Source of the DNA: Adineta steineri
Lineage: Eukaryota > Rotifera > Eurotatoria > Adinetida > Adinetidae
DNA length: 64,000 nt
Direction: 5' to 3'
Assembly (NCBI GenBank): GCA_905250115.1
Contig: CAJNOI010000078.1
Coordinates: 62,001 to 126,000 of the forward strand
Shown: positions 36,763 through 50,243 of the stretch, piece by piece
How positions within the stretch are numbered: position 1 is the first letter of the stretch
How the letters are laid out: each line of letters begins with the position of its first letter
The notes under the pieces: model-generated
Databases searched by the model: none
Seen by the model: the letters and a program-made list of their open reading frames with translations, nothing else
What the model was told of the DNA's origin: nothing
Program-made: the position numbers and the translations under genes

Positions 36763-39700
36763 TTAAGCCCGTAAAGCACAGAATTGTTGAAATACTTCAA
36801 GAATACAAAAATCAATATCCGATGTAAAGATTAATGATTCAAATGTTGATACATATTGAAAAACTTGTTCGTGATATAGAAGAAAAATTTCTTGTAAACG
36901 TTCAATAATCCATTTAAGCCATGGTGTTGATACAGGATCAACATTTTTACTTTCACATTCATTTAAAAAATCGCTTAATGTCATTATAAAACGTTGAAAT
37001 ACAATTAAATAAAGTTTCCTTTAAAAAATGAAATAAATTCGTTAATATAGATAAAAGAAAATCAAATATTTTACTTTTGTTGTTCACGTGCATGTGCTAA
37101 ACGTTCTTCAACAATTTCATATTTTTCATGTAATTTAGCTGTTGCTTCATCCATTGGTGGTTGAGTTATTTGCATGGTTTGCAATTTCTCTGCTGATTCT
37201 TGTTCTTCATTATTATCTTCTTCATCATCATCACTTTCTCGTCGTCGTTTTAAATTATTTGGTTTAGGCTTTTCTTCTTCATTAACTGGAGTTTCACTTT
37301 CATCCATTTTATTTTCATCGGATACTTTTTCTTCCGTTGACGTGACCACCGGTTCACTTGCAGGAGTAATATCAATTGGTATAGCTGAACTTGGTATTGA
37401 TTGAATAGTTGTAGAAATATTTAACTGACTACGTAAATCTAATAATTCATTATGATGTTTTTCAACTTGACGATTCATTTTTTCAATAGTTGATGATAAT
37501 ATTTCCCAAACATAAAAATTTGTTAATTCAGAACCTAATTCACTTGAAAATATCCAATTAGCAACTGCTGAACATTCAACAATTTGAGTTTTCACTAATT
37601 TATCTACCAAAACAACCATCATCTAAAATAAAATAATAATAATCAATAAATACGTATAGTAAAAATTGGGTACAAATTAAATGGTCAGTTTTTTATTCAA
37701 AATGATCACTAAAAGCGATCAGTAGTTTTATTGTGAATTATCAGTAAAAAATTCAAACTGGGTGTGGGTATGGATGGATAAGGGATGAACACTCATACCC
37801 ACACCCGCACCCACACCCTGATCGTGATTACTGACATTCGACATTACTTACTGCTCAGAAAGGATATATTTACTGACCACACTATAGGAAAAGCAACTGA
37901 TCATTTAATTCGTACCCATAAAAATTCTAACTAACCTGTTGATGATTTGGCCAAATTTCATACATTGATTTCAATACTTGAATCTGTTGTTCTTCAGATT
38001 CAATAAGAATTTTAAATAATTGATGATATTTAGCTAGAGCTGCAAATGAATGTGTAAATGATTTTGATCCGATCCAGAGAAGTGATGATACAAATAAATC
38101 AATTTGTACCATATTATAAGTTAATTCAGTTGTTGATGGATTAATTGTTGATGCTGATGGTGTAACTACTGCTGTATCATCTTTTGTTGGATTTGGTACA
38201 GTATTTAATATACGTAGAATATCTTCAGCTGCTGAACGTTCTTTTATTTTTTTATTTAATAATTGTGCATATTCTGAACCAAATATCGGTGTTTCAGTTT
38301 CTTCAAATTTAAATACTGGTGATGGTTTATTTGGTACAAGTTTATAGAATTGTTCAGGAACAAAATCAATAACACGTTGATGAAATGAAAGTCTCATACA
38401 ACGTTGAAATGTTTCACGTATAAATTTGATTTTTGGTGATTCAGGATTTTCATCTAAACAATCAATCCAATCTTGCCATCCCCATGTAAATTGAAAATTT
38501 GATAAATGATATGAAAACCATGTAACAAATCGTTCAATACATGATGTTTTCATTGTATTTAAACGTTCAAATAACATTTCAACAGCTTGTACTAATACAG
38601 GTGGTAATGTTGAAGGTTGTAATTTACATAATTCAAGTAAAAGTGAACCATAAAATAATTCCACATGTGGTGGACGTGGTAACATAAATAAATGACCAAA
38701 TATAACTTCAATAATCATATAATTTAATGGAATTTTAGCTTTTGGTCGAATTTGTGTTAATTGTATAGCACAATCTTTTCTTTCATTATGATATGTATGT
38801 ATAATATTTGATATTTCATCTTCAACTAAATATCTTTCAATAGCATGTGCACCTGGTAAGACATATTGTTCTGGTACATCAGTATAATCAAACATACGAA
38901 AGACAATTTTTGGTAATGGATAAATAATTGTATCTTTATGTAATGGAATTGTTATTGTTGGTAAATCATGAACAATCGAAGCTGATATATCACTAAATAA
39001 TGTATCAGCATATGTATAATATGGTCGAAATATTTGTGATTCAGCCCATTCATCTTGATTTAAACGTTTGATTTGTGCCCATAAACAATCTAAATATTCT
39101 TCTTGTGGATGTGGTTCAATTGATGTCCAAACTTGAAGAATCGGTACATGAATTTTCGAACGTTTATAAATATATTTATCAATTGTATATAATAAACGAT
39201 TTAATTCTGTATTATGTTTTTCTGAAAGTATTTTACCCGAATATGGTAATGATATTAAAACACAATATACAAAAAAATCTGTTCGAACTTGTGGAACATT
39301 TGTTTCAGTTGTTGTTTCAATTAATGTTTCATATAATGTTAATATTGATGATGTTGATAGAAGTTTAACATTACTTAAATCAGATAAAAATCGTATATAA
39401 CGTTGAATTATTTCATATTTATATAAAACTAATGCTTCTTTCAATGAACTTATACATGTATCAAGAAAATCTGAACCAAATGTTATAACAGATGCATTTA
39501 ATAAACCAATTAATGTTGAATATATTGTTAAACGTTCAGGTATTAATTGGATACATTGATTAAGTATATGAAGAATAACTTTTTTATGTTTTGTTAAATC
39601 ATTACATAATGTTGTACATAAATCTCGTAGATTTTGTTCAAGTGTTGAATCACTTTTTTGTCCTAAGGCAAATAATGCCATTTGTAATTTATCTTCAGTT

Positions 39701-39981
39701 AATTCATCATCTTCAAGACCACCACCACCAAATTTTCGACGTTTATTTGGATCATATGATGAATGTTGTTGTTGTTGTTGCTGTTGTTGTTGATGATGAG
39801 GTTGTTGAGGCCCTTGGTTTTGTTGTTGAACATGACGACGATCACTGCGATGATGATGATGATGATGACGAGATGTTGAACGTGGACGTTGTTGAGATTT
39901 ATTATGAAAATCATCTTCTTCATCATCCGAATGATTGCCACCACCACCACCATTACGATTTCGACCACCTTTTGTAGCCAT
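36763..39981 (-). CDS. NCBP1: Nuclear cap-binding protein subunit 1 (CBP80)
   Basis: Large subunit of the nuclear cap-binding complex, which with NCBP2 (CBP20) binds the m7G cap and links capping to splicing, export and pioneer translation. Exons 39981-37936, 37622-37075 and 37018-36763 give 949 residues (human 790). The extra length is an N-terminal low-complexity block (His, Gln, Gly runs) before the family's KRRK nuclear signal, and an acidic central insertion. Family blocks in order: LTIYSTLIGLLNASV, RFLSDL, VPQVRTDFFVY, KIHVPILQVWT, PHPQEEYLDCLWAQIKRLNQ, IFRMFDYTD, KIPLNYMIIEVIFGHLF, LELCKLQPSTLPPVL, WFSYHLSNFQFTWGW, KFIRETFQRCMRLS, ANWIFSSEL, YLIVFQRFIM, EVFQQFCALRA at the end. These are the MIF4G-type helical repeats. 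It is divergent from the ASXL-like gene. A MITE occupies most of intron 1. Confidence 0.96.
37667..37918. mobile_element. MITE in NCBP1 intron with telomere-like core
   Basis: A 252-bp non-coding element has inverted ends, TGGGTACAAATTAAATGG at the left and, reverse-complemented, TGGGTACGAATTAAATGA at the right. It is flanked by TAAAAAT at 37660-37666 and 37919-37925 (or an 8-bp TAAAAATT if the ends are shifted by one base). That duplication length suggests a hAT-related element. The core holds a G-rich tract (GGGTGTGGGTATGG, 37760-37773) facing a C-rich one (37794-37818), both made of TGTGGG-like units. The intron is otherwise only about 60 nt, the local norm. Confidence 0.8.
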
Positions 39982-40590
39982 AATAAATTCGAAGTTTGAT
40001 GATAGAAATCTAGAAATAATATTTAGATAGTACTCAATTCTTGCAAAAACTTATCATCTGATGAAATTACTTTAATTTCTTGACTAGTTGAAATCAGTTA
40101 GAAACTAATTTAAGAATCTCAAAACTCGAAATCATTTTTTTAAATCTTTCGAACTATATTTACAAACAGAACACATCAATATGAATTTTATAATTGTACG
40201 ATAATTCTTGAAATATTTTACAAATTCCTATCAGATTTACAATCGTGTTTACCAACAACGAACTTACGAAATAGAAATAAGAAAGATTATTTTTTCTCAT
40301 GAAACATCTTCTTCATTCATTCAATCAAATTATTACATTCATTTTTTGTTCTCAAACAACAAAAAAAAATAAAATCTTCCATTGACATCTTCCATTTTAT
40401 ATAAAACACTTCTATCCAAATGCATAAATGATTTAACCATGATTCTTTCTTTAATATGATTGGTTAATTGATGGATACCGCTGATATTATTTATTTGTAT
40501 TGTCTCAAAAAAGAAGAAAAAAAGGGATATGAACAAATGAGATGAATTTTTACTTTTAATTAACAAATCTTTTTTTTAAAATTAATCAAA
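39982..40590. promoter_or_regulatory. Divergent promoter region, NCBP1 / ASXL-like
   Basis: The start codons are 609 bp apart, head to head, with no convincing open frame between. The interval should hold both promoters. No specific element can be named. Confidence 0.5.
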
Positions 40591-43500
40591 ATGAAAATAA
40601 TACGAAATAATTCAGAAGATAAAATAAATTCCAATTTATCCAGATCAACGTCTTCATTAGTTTCAACAGATATACAAAAAAGTCCATCATTTGATGATAT
40701 GAATAATCATATTCAAGATGATTCGAATAAAAAAATTGTTTCACCAATATATGAAATGCAAGTAAATCACAATGAACATAATAACATAGCTGAAATTCCT
40801 ATTAAACCACCACAAGTAGTTCAACAAACACGTACATTAGCACAAATAAGAGAACAACTTGCATTGAAACGAAAAGGTTTGATTAAATATAAACAGTAAT
40901 TAGAAATTAACATTTTTATTTATTTTTAATCTAGCTTCAGCTTTAGCAGTTTCAAATTCCACAACAGTACCAACAAGTAAGTTTAATAAATGATGAAAAC
41001 TAACCGAAAAAACTATTTATTTTAGATAATCCACCTTCTAGTCCATTAATTACTACAATCAAGACCGAACCAAAAATACAAAATGAGCCTATCTATCGAT
41101 CTATGTATGTTTATTGTCTTTCTCTAATGATTCAAGTGAATTTATCCTATATTTTATCGGTTGATAATTATATATCATGCTAATACGAACAAAAGAATGA
41201 GAAATAGAGACCTGCACGGAATCAAGTGAATTTCATGTCAATAATTCGACTTTACCGTTAAAAATTATTTAAGTTCATAGTTTTGTTGTCCGACATTTTC
41301 TCTACAAAATTATGTATTTTGAAGGATAGATCGATGCTTTGTTGAACCTCACCAACACAAAAGAAAAGTCGAAGTCACTTTCGACTCCGACTTTTTCTGT
41401 ATTTTATTTTGGTTTGTGAGACTCGATAAGACGTCTGCCGATCCTTCAAAATACGTAATTTTATAGAGAATATGTCGGACAACAAAACTATGGGCTTAAA
41501 TAATTTTTAACGTTAAAGTTGAATTATTAACATGAAACTTACTTGACTTCGACGGCGACTCCGTGCAGGTCCCTAATAAGAATAGTTATAAAAGTTATAA
41601 CTATCTCGGAGAAAGTTTGATCTTCAATGGATATGTACTCAGAATATTAGGATATCTTAGAATAGATTTATTCTTAATAACTGAAGCAAGATCTACATAG
41701 ATGTATAACAAATGCGACATTCCTAGCATAGACTAGAATAGATTTGTAAAAATGTTCGTCATTCTCTTATATTACCTGCGAGATATTTAAGTTTAAAAGA
41801 AAAATATTATCATCAAGAATTTTTATCAGAAAACTATCTCTTAGATCAGATAATATTTTACAAAACAATAAGATTCTTTAAAGTATAATCTAGTTCGAAC
41901 TCCTTCATAAAACTGAAATTTATTTACTTCTTTTACGTTGTTTCTGCTAATTGAAAAACGTACCGTTTGCACCTCATCTCAAGGTTCCTTTTTCTAAATA
42001 AATATTTAAAAAAAGATACTTCGTAACTTTAATAGACATCAATTAGTGAATTGTATAACCGATAATTTCAATCAATATTGAAAGGTTTTTGATCGTTAGC
42101 ATTATCAAACTGAGGAAATAAATATCAATAAATTGCATCTTAGTGCATCCGTCTTACTCATTTCCTAATTATTCAGATGACTACACTGATAAAATTCTAT
42201 GAATTATTCTCTCGTAAAAATGTAGCTAATTCTCTAAATAAAATCTGAATAAATATACAAAAAAATTCAAAAAATTATTTGCTCCTATAACAACCAGAGA
42301 CGATCAAAGTCAATAGAAAAAGGTAAAATATTGTAGAAAGAAATATTTTCAATTTCAACGACAGGTTTGTCAGTCATTTAGTTGAAGGATAAAATCTTAC
42401 CATTAATTTTCAATATATAAAATATTGAATTAAAAGCGTGACTATCATTTACCTATATTGACGTAGAAGACTCTACTTTTTCCTTCAATATAATTATTTA
42501 TCAAGTATTAAACTGGGGAAAATATGAAGATAACAGTCAAATAAAGATCCAGTCATTCAAAAGAGAAAATAATCAGATACTAATTTAATTGATATTTTAA
42601 ATTCTAGGTCTTCTTCTACTATCAGTAATTCAAAGCTTCCAAAAGAATATTCAACGTCAAATACAATCCTACCTTCATCAATATTTACAAACCAATTGAC
42701 TAATGATTCTATTATTTTGGTATGTCTCATCTTCATATAATCGGAATTATTTTTCTCTTTTGTCACTCCTATATACATATGTTAGTGATTCGAAGGATTT
42801 TTTTTTTGCTTCTAATCGACAAGTTTACATACATTCTTATTTTCTTTTTGTTGTTTTATACGCTCGACGCAGTATTGTACTTTCTCTTTTGTTCTTCTGT
42901 CTCTCTTTTCACTCTATCGATAAGACATCCAACAAAAATTTGTTTCATTTTGACAATGACACATACCCACACTTTGCCTCTCTCTCTCTTTTCTCGTCGT
43001 TGTCAGATTTTTCTTTACTTGCCGTCAATACGGCAAAAATCTGATCGTTTACGTTCGTTCTTTTACTTATTCTCATCGTTTCATTGCTATTTATCTCGAA
43101 CTGTATCGACAGTAAATCTATATTTAACGCACGCAAAAGCAGCAAGTCAAAACACTTTGATGATAATCATTTTCAATGTATGTTTGATAGACGAGACGGG
43201 ACAAGACAAAGGAAAGAGAAAAAAAATCACTCACATGAGCGTTTTCTTTTTGAAGAGGAAAAAAAAGAAAGAATAAGTACGACATGGTGCACCGACAGTC
43301 TCAGCACTAACTCTAGTTAGTCCGGAAGAGAAAAAAAGAAAATATATATACAAGTATTTCTTCTTTTGTCTTCAATTTCAAGATCCATCATCTTCGTCAT
43401 TACAATTCTCTTGTTATTATGACTATCACAACTTGTTCAAATAATATATATATTCATTTTCATCATCCGCACCACTCATTTTTTTTTCATATTTATGTCA

Positions 43501-46203
43501 TATATCATTTCTTTTTTCTCAAAGCCTTCTCCTCCTAATCAAAAATGAAGAAGAGAAAAAAGGAAAAAAGAAAAGTGAACACTGAACTTAATCATGAGTT
43601 GTATGTGTCTCGCATGCTTGTGTCCTCTCATCATATTTTGTCGACACCGGCGATCTAGCAGCTATGAGTACACATATATATATATTGTAGAGAAATGTTA
43701 AACTGTGTTTAATCGTTATAACAAAAAGACGGCGACGACGTCGAATCGACCGACTATCGTATACGCGCTTCTGACATTGAGAATGAACGCGGCAATAGAA
43801 AAAGGAGGATGGGACGAGAAAAGAAAGAAGAACAGAAAAAAGAGAGAATAGAACTAAATGTGATTCGAATGAACTCACAATATATAACGAAGAAAAGAAG
43901 AAAATTGATGATCGATCGTATGTGTGCATATTTGTTGCACTATGCTTTTTCAAACATATTGAAGAAGAAGAAAAAGAAGAAAAAAGAAAACGACAACATA
44001 TTGATTTCAACATTATTTCTTCTCTTTTCTCTCTATGTAGAATACCAACAACAATAATAATAATCATAATAATAATAACTCAGTAACACAACTTTTGTTT
44101 GACGATCTTTCTGAAACACTCGATCAATTTACTGTATCAATGCTTGATAATATCAGTGAAGCGACAACTAATCATTCAAATTCACAGTCTAATCAACAGC
44201 ACCAGCAGCAACAACAACAACAACAAATAAATTCTAATTCACAAATTATACCTGATTTTGATAGTATTTTACAAGAATTAAAATCAGTTGGTCAAACTCA
44301 TCAATCAGATCATCAACAAACAACAATGATTGTTGAAAATATTACAGCTAATATTAAACAAGAACCACAAACAATCTCTCAAAATCAATCATTAAATTCT
44401 AATGAAACAAGTAAGATATTATTTTTCATTTAAATTTAAACTAATATTTTACTACGCATAAAATTCCTTTGAAGTAAAAAGTAAACTAAAGGTTGATTTC
44501 ATTATATCCTAATTTCATTGAATGGGCAATTAATCATGAAGTGTTAACAATAACATACACGTTTATACAGAAAGAAAGAAAAAAATCAAAGGAAAACGTT
44601 TTTTCCCTATTGAATATTTAGTTCACCATTACTTTTGACATCAAATTCTTTTCTCTAGTATCTCCAGTTAAATATCAATCATCATCCGATGATCTGCTTG
44701 CATTTCTTTCATCTGATCCGACTGTTTCATTACCCAGTATTAATACAATGATGCTTTCAACAATTCCTACATCTACAATCACAACATCACCTGTTCGTAC
44801 ACCGAAAAAGAAAGGTGCTAAATCGGATAGTACATCACCAAAAATAATAAAAGATAGTGGAACTATTATTAAAGGTAAAAAAACAAAGAAAAATACACTT
44901 GATAGAGAATCATTACAACAAATATTAATTAAAACAAATGGTGAATTTGTTGAACCGATGCATATTGTTCTTGCATCACCTGTTAAACATCAACCATCAA
45001 CAACATCATATTCACCTATTGCACCAGCAACTAATAAAAAAATCAACAATGAAACAACATCTAGTTGGATGACAACAAATATTTCACAAACAACAAAAAA
45101 TGCACAAGCACTTGCATTAAAAGCAGTCGCAAGAAATCAAGTTGCAAAAATTAATTTTCAACAACAACAACAGCAACAACAACAAGCAATGGATACTGGT
45201 AAGATATACATTTGACAATTCTTTTATTAATGGATGATAATAAGTCAAAACATAATTTATATGATTTCTATCCTATTCACTGTTATATAAGTATAGAAAA
45301 AGTTTGTCTATTTATAGAATATACAATCGATGACAGAATAGTATCTTAGTTTTATCATAAGAACATCTATCATTTCTTAGAATAAATGAGTATAATTAAT
45401 CTATGGATTTATGTATACATTGATAAACTTATAGAAACAATTTCCTATTTTTGTACATGGAGATATTAAAAATAATGCTAAACGAAAGTACAAGCATGAG
45501 TTGAATATGATTTTAAAAAGATTCTAATGAAATATTTGGTATATATCCATGAGAAATTACTAGAAATAAATTGTATTGATTTTTATCCTAATCTCTGATT
45601 TTTTCTTTAGGTAATTACGATTCATCTATATCACGTCCAACATTACTTGTTGCTCGTACAGATTCTTCATCAACATCACATACTCAACAACAGACATTAC
45701 AAGCACGTTTAAATGCATTTGTTGTGAATGTTCCTCAGCAGCAATCAGCAAAATTAATTCCAACAAATACAACAGCAACATTAACACCTCAACAACATGT
45801 ATTTTTTCAACAAATTATCCGTCGTGATTCTCCATCCACAACAACAACATCAGCAGCATCCTTAGAATCTTCAACAACATCAATTGCAAATCTCGTTCAA
45901 CAACAAGCTATATCTACAACTGTTCGTGTTCCAACTACAACATCTACAACAACATTTATTCCACAACAACAAATTCCTACACGTACAATTCATCAAGTAT
46001 CAAATGGAAATGATTCAACACGAAAACAACAATTATTTGAAACACTTTCAGCATCATTAGCAAATAGTCGACCAATGAATTATAAATGTACATGTGAATG
46101 TAAACCATTAATTGCTTGTAAGAAATGTGGTGCATATTGTCATGATGATTGTATTGGACAAACGAAATTATGTGGAAATTGTCTTGTTATGACTTCTTGT
46201 TAA
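40591..46203 (+). CDS. ASXL-like (Additional sex combs-like) protein with C-terminal PHD finger
   Basis: Probable relative of the Polycomb/Trithorax modulator Asx/ASXL1-3. Exons 40591-40876, 40935-40976, 41026-41104, 42608-42719, 44041-44410, 44659-45198 and 45611-46203 give 673 residues in continuous phase. The C-terminus is the diagnostic atypical PHD finger: [20 protein letters not shown], then [14 protein letters not shown] and a five-residue tail; ASXL proteins end with the same CHDDCIG.SKLC..CL. An upstream [15 protein letters not shown] resembles the family's TLA.I segment. The rest is Ser/Thr/Gln-rich. I see no HARE-HTH or DEUBAD (ASXH) domain, which in ASXL binds and activates BAP1, so the protein is short against the usual 1,400-2,200 residues. 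Missing upstream exons are unlikely because NCBP1 starts 610 bp away. Poly(A) signal AATAAA is at 46407. Confidence 0.75.
41207..41573. mobile_element. Long-inverted-repeat element in an ASXL-like intron
   Basis: A 367-bp fold-back element. About 125 bp at each end are imperfect inverted copies. The outer end GAGACCTGCACGGA matches the reverse complement GGGACCTGCACGGA of the right end. Inner shared blocks include TTTTGTTGTCCGACAT and TATTTTGAAGGAT. TA dinucleotides flank both ends (41205-41206 and 41574-41575), as in Tc1/mariner-type insertions. There is no coding capacity. It lies in intron 3 (41105-42607) of the ASXL-like gene and would form a long hairpin in the pre-mRNA. Confidence 0.78.
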
Positions 46204-47828
46204 AGAAATGTTTTTTGCTTGTATTTCTCATATCAAGTCTAGTCAATGAAGAAAGATCACAATATAATATTTGTCTTTATTTTATTTTTAGAATTAGTTG
46301 TATAATGTATACGATGAATTAATTATCTCTTCGTTTTTTTTTCTTTTCATGTACAGTCTTTGTTTTGAATTATTGTACAAGCACACGAATTTTAAGATGT
46401 GCTTGAAATAAAATATTTATATCAATATCAAAAAGTAATTTGATATAACACTGAAAGCAATTGATTTCAATCAAAAAGCACAAGTTTTTATATCCTTCAA
46501 ACTAAATAATTTTTTTTTATTTACGCATAAACTGACGACCAGAAGGTCCTTACAGTACATAAGATAATAGAGAAAAAATAAAAAGATAAAAAACTAACAA
46601 GAACAACTAGAGAAAAAACATAAACACATGAACAAAAGAAAAACCACAGAGATATCAACTAACTAATATATAAAAAACGATTCAGAAAAAATACGGAGCA
46701 GTTAAACCTCTTCCTTATCATATGAAGGTAAATTCGAGCTAAATAATTATGAATGCTATATTAGTATTAGCTTGAATTTCATTCAACATCTTCTCATGAA
46801 ATAGAAGAAGTTAAGCGGGGTGATAGCTGAGAATATGAGATAGTATCTAATCGAGAGTGAACGTTCAATTGAACCCTTTACATTTAGGATTTTCTTCTCA
46901 TAATTTAAATTATGTTATCGATAAAAAAACAAATCCAAATTCTATAGATTCGATTTAAATCAGATTTCGAAACTCACTAAACTATCTAAGTTCACGAATG
47001 AGTCTATTCTCTGAAATTTTCCACCTTTATGTCAAATATTGGTTTGTATATATACAAGCAAATATGTAAAATATAGACAGAAGACTTCAGCAAAAAGAAT
47101 CATCATTGTCAGTACCGGAATCAGGTAGAACTAAAGTATAAATCGATTATCTTGAGAATAGCAGTAGCTAGTGATCTATAGTTCAAAATTTAATGCGCTT
47201 TCTAACTGTGCAATACATTTCTATCAGAATGTCAAGCATATATGACTAGAAGTACAAAACCATTTACATTGTATTTTGAGCTATAATCCTAAAATCCTTC
47301 TATCTAAGTCGAAGATAAAAAGCCAAATTTTATCTAGATGGTAGATCATTTTCATGCATTCTGTCGCATATCTTGCTATATAAAGATAATTAGTTCTACA
47401 AGACCTTCATATTACATACTATTGAAGAAAATGATGCGGCAATTCAACTTCTTTCGATTGGTGGAAAATGCAGATCAGTGTAGCTATTGTTCTTCTCAAG
47501 ATATTCATCTTATATTAATTTCTATTTAATTTTCTATATCAATTAAATCAACACATTTGTTCTTTTTTTTTTCTTTTATAATAAATATTGTTTTCAACAA
47601 AGTATTATTTTACATATAAATTATAATTAAATTGACAAGTATCTTTCTTTTTTAAAACATGCAAAAAAAGGAAGACGTTTTTAGTTTCTAAACTCATATT
47701 TTGTGTATGTTTTCTCATTCATGCTTTTAACTATAAAATAATCATAAGTAACTATTTAACTGAATACTAATTCGATAAAATTAAGTAATTTATAGAGTAT
47801 ATGGTATAGGAAGAAAACAGTTTGAATT
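46204..47828. other. Convergent intergenic region, ASXL-like / BARX
   Basis: Tail-to-tail space with AATAAA at 46407-46412 for the ASXL-like gene. No gene, RNA or clear repeat otherwise. A 63-codon frame at 47338-47529 lacks support. Confidence 0.45.
46407..46412 (+). terminator. Poly(A) signal of the ASXL-like gene
   Basis: AATAAA about 205 nt downstream of the stop codon. Confidence 0.5.
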
Positions 47829-48737
47829 CTATTGTTCAATATCAATAAATTGATCTTCATTATCATCGTCGTCATCATCGTCATCCGTATAATGTATTGA
47901 ATGTGATGTATTTTCATCATCATCAGATGTACATGAAGATGAAACTGTTAAAGTACTGATTTGTTTTTCACTTTCAATTCTTTGTAATTCAGCATAAGAT
48001 GGTATTGAATTCTTTTTTGGACGACCTTTTGGTTTTGTTGGTGCTTCTTTACATCCTTGTTGTAATACCTAAAAATGAAAAACGATTAGAAAAAAAACAA
48101 TATTCATCAAATATTTATACTAGTTTTTTCCATTTCATTCGACGATTTTGATACCTAAAATGAAGAAACTAGATTTTCGAAAGAATAAATAGATCATATA
48201 TATATACCAAGTTTTAACTTGTAATTGAGATAAATGTAACAGATCAGCAAGTTCAATACGATCTGGTGTTGAGAGATATTTTTGTGTTTCAAAACGTTTT
48301 TCAAGACCAAGTAATTGAGCATCTTTACAAAAATAAAAAACAAACTAAGAAATGTTATTATTATGTATAATAAAATTTACCTGAAAAAACTGTTCGTGTT
48401 CGTCGACAACGTCGATGATGAATAAATGTGTCCATATTTGGATATGTTGAATTTAATTGTAATGCTGATAAATGACAATTATGTAAACTTGAATTACATG
48501 ATGTTGATCGATGTTCTTCAAAATCAAATAAATAAAAAAAAACATTTGATTATTTAAAACAAAATTACCAGAACATGAGTGTTTATTTGATGTTGCAAAT
48601 GAGAGATAAGATGATGGTATTAATGATGGAAGTTGATAAGATCGTGGTATAATTGTTGAATAAATTGATGTTTTAGATTTCTCATATTTAAGTATATCAT
48701 CAATTGAAAATGGTAATGGTTTATCCGTAAAAGTCAT
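47829..48737 (-). CDS. BARX: BARX-type homeobox transcription factor
   Basis: NK-like-class homeodomain factor orthologous to BARX1/BARX2, DNA-binding regulators of mesenchyme, muscle and nervous-system development in other animals. Exons 48737-48569, 48515-48381, 48322-48208, 48154-48121 and 48068-47829 give 230 residues. The N-terminal PFSIDDIL is an engrailed-homology-like motif. The homeodomain runs [20 protein letters not shown], ...[36 protein letters not shown], with helix 3 [11 protein letters not shown] intact. The BARX-specific tail [15 protein letters not shown] follows, then an acidic C-terminus. A 34-nt microexon encodes most of the recognition helix after TW. BARX1 and BARX2 cannot be distinguished. 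Confidence 0.93.
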
Positions 48738-50243
48738 TTTTTTATCCTTCTTAATAAGACAATATCAAAATGAATCTTTAACTACTTCTGATTATATATA
48801 TATATATGATTGAGAACCAATAAGAGTATAACAATGATCGTTTGCATATCCTACTGAGTAAAGCACAGTACGAGAAAAAGAAAGAGATATCTCATTATTT
48901 TCCTGAGAATCATCATTTGTATGATAACGATTGGATAGAAAGTTAGCGAGGGAGAGAGAGAAAAAAGCGAGATATTATTTTTAGAACGTATGTGCTTGCT
49001 TGAATATAAACATCAACCAGTAGTATATCATTGATTGTTATCATTAAATACATAGAATGATAGATTAAGACAATACCTGGTTATATAGATGAGATGACAG
49101 TTCTTTTTATGTAAAGGTTACCTAAATACCAATAAGTCCTAAATTGTTCTTCTGATAGAACTGTCTGATCGAAAGACGACACACGGAGATAAGAGAGTGT
49201 AATTGCATGTGTGAATATCATATATTGATAGCAAACATATTGTATAAATGAAATATATAGAAAATGTAGATTCAATTTTTATCGTATTAATTTCCTTGAA
49301 TTCAATTTGCTTGTCTAAATTTTCGAATGAATGTGATATCTATTGTATTTTATATGTTTACATAGAATATAATTATTTTTAATGTTAACTATTTATTTAT
49401 TATATAGTTATCGTAATATAAGATTTACGTTTTTTTATGTATAAGTCAATAAAATTCTTTCTCTTGCTGTGCAAACTAGAATCAACTATCATCATTATCA
49501 ATGTGCAAGTGATTATAAAAATTGAAGTATGATGTTATATGTTATTGTTTGATTATGATCCAATCGTCAATATTTTTCTTAGCTACGCATCATACGTCAC
49601 CTTCGATAATCTATTATCATTCATCGATTCTATCTCAGCTTGCTGTGTGATTTGATTATTTTTTTGATTATATTGTCTCTCTCTTTCTCTCTATAATATC
49701 ATCCAATAGTAATCAGAGAATCAATGATAACATTCGATGTATATTCTATCCAATAAAAATAGCAAGAATCTTAACAATAATTAATTGAGACAAAAAAGAA
49801 AGAAAGAAGCATTATTTTGTTTTTTGTTCTTTTTCTCAATGAAATAGACAGCTGTCCAGTATCGTGCAATTAACGAGCGGAAGTAGCTGTTGGTCACAAA
49901 GGATTAATTGAGGGCGGACCACCATGGTATAATAACATGAGAAAGAAATCACTAGGGATTCTTTTCACTTAATTTCTTTCTTCGATCGATGAGTATAGTT
50001 ATTGATATGAGAATCTAAATTGTAAATAAACATTGGACAAGTCAAATAAGAAAAAGGTTTCATGATAAAGAAAGAAAGACAATGTTAATCAAAACTTCTG
50101 TTGAAATTAATACAACTATTTGTTTTCTATTGTTATTATAAATAAAATATGTCCGAATCATACATAAGAGAACAAAGAGTAATTGATTTATTCGAGTTTT
50201 TATTAACGAAATATTTTTTTTCATACAGAAAGAAAATACAGTC
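48738..50243. other. Intergenic region upstream of BARX
   Basis: Head-to-head space between BARX (-) and the orphan gene at 50244 (+). AT-rich with a GAGA-type purine tract near 48947-48965 and a (TC)n run at 49676-49692. No gene is supported. Confidence 0.4.

Noticed and set aside
39591-39977. Plus-strand frame opposite the NCBP1 N-terminus
   Set aside because: Antisense shadow of the Gln/His repeat-rich NCBP1 exon.
42703-44067. Several frames of 100-180 codons on both strands
   Set aside because: They lie in the 1.3-kb intron of the ASXL-like gene and translate TC/GA-rich tracts; no domain.
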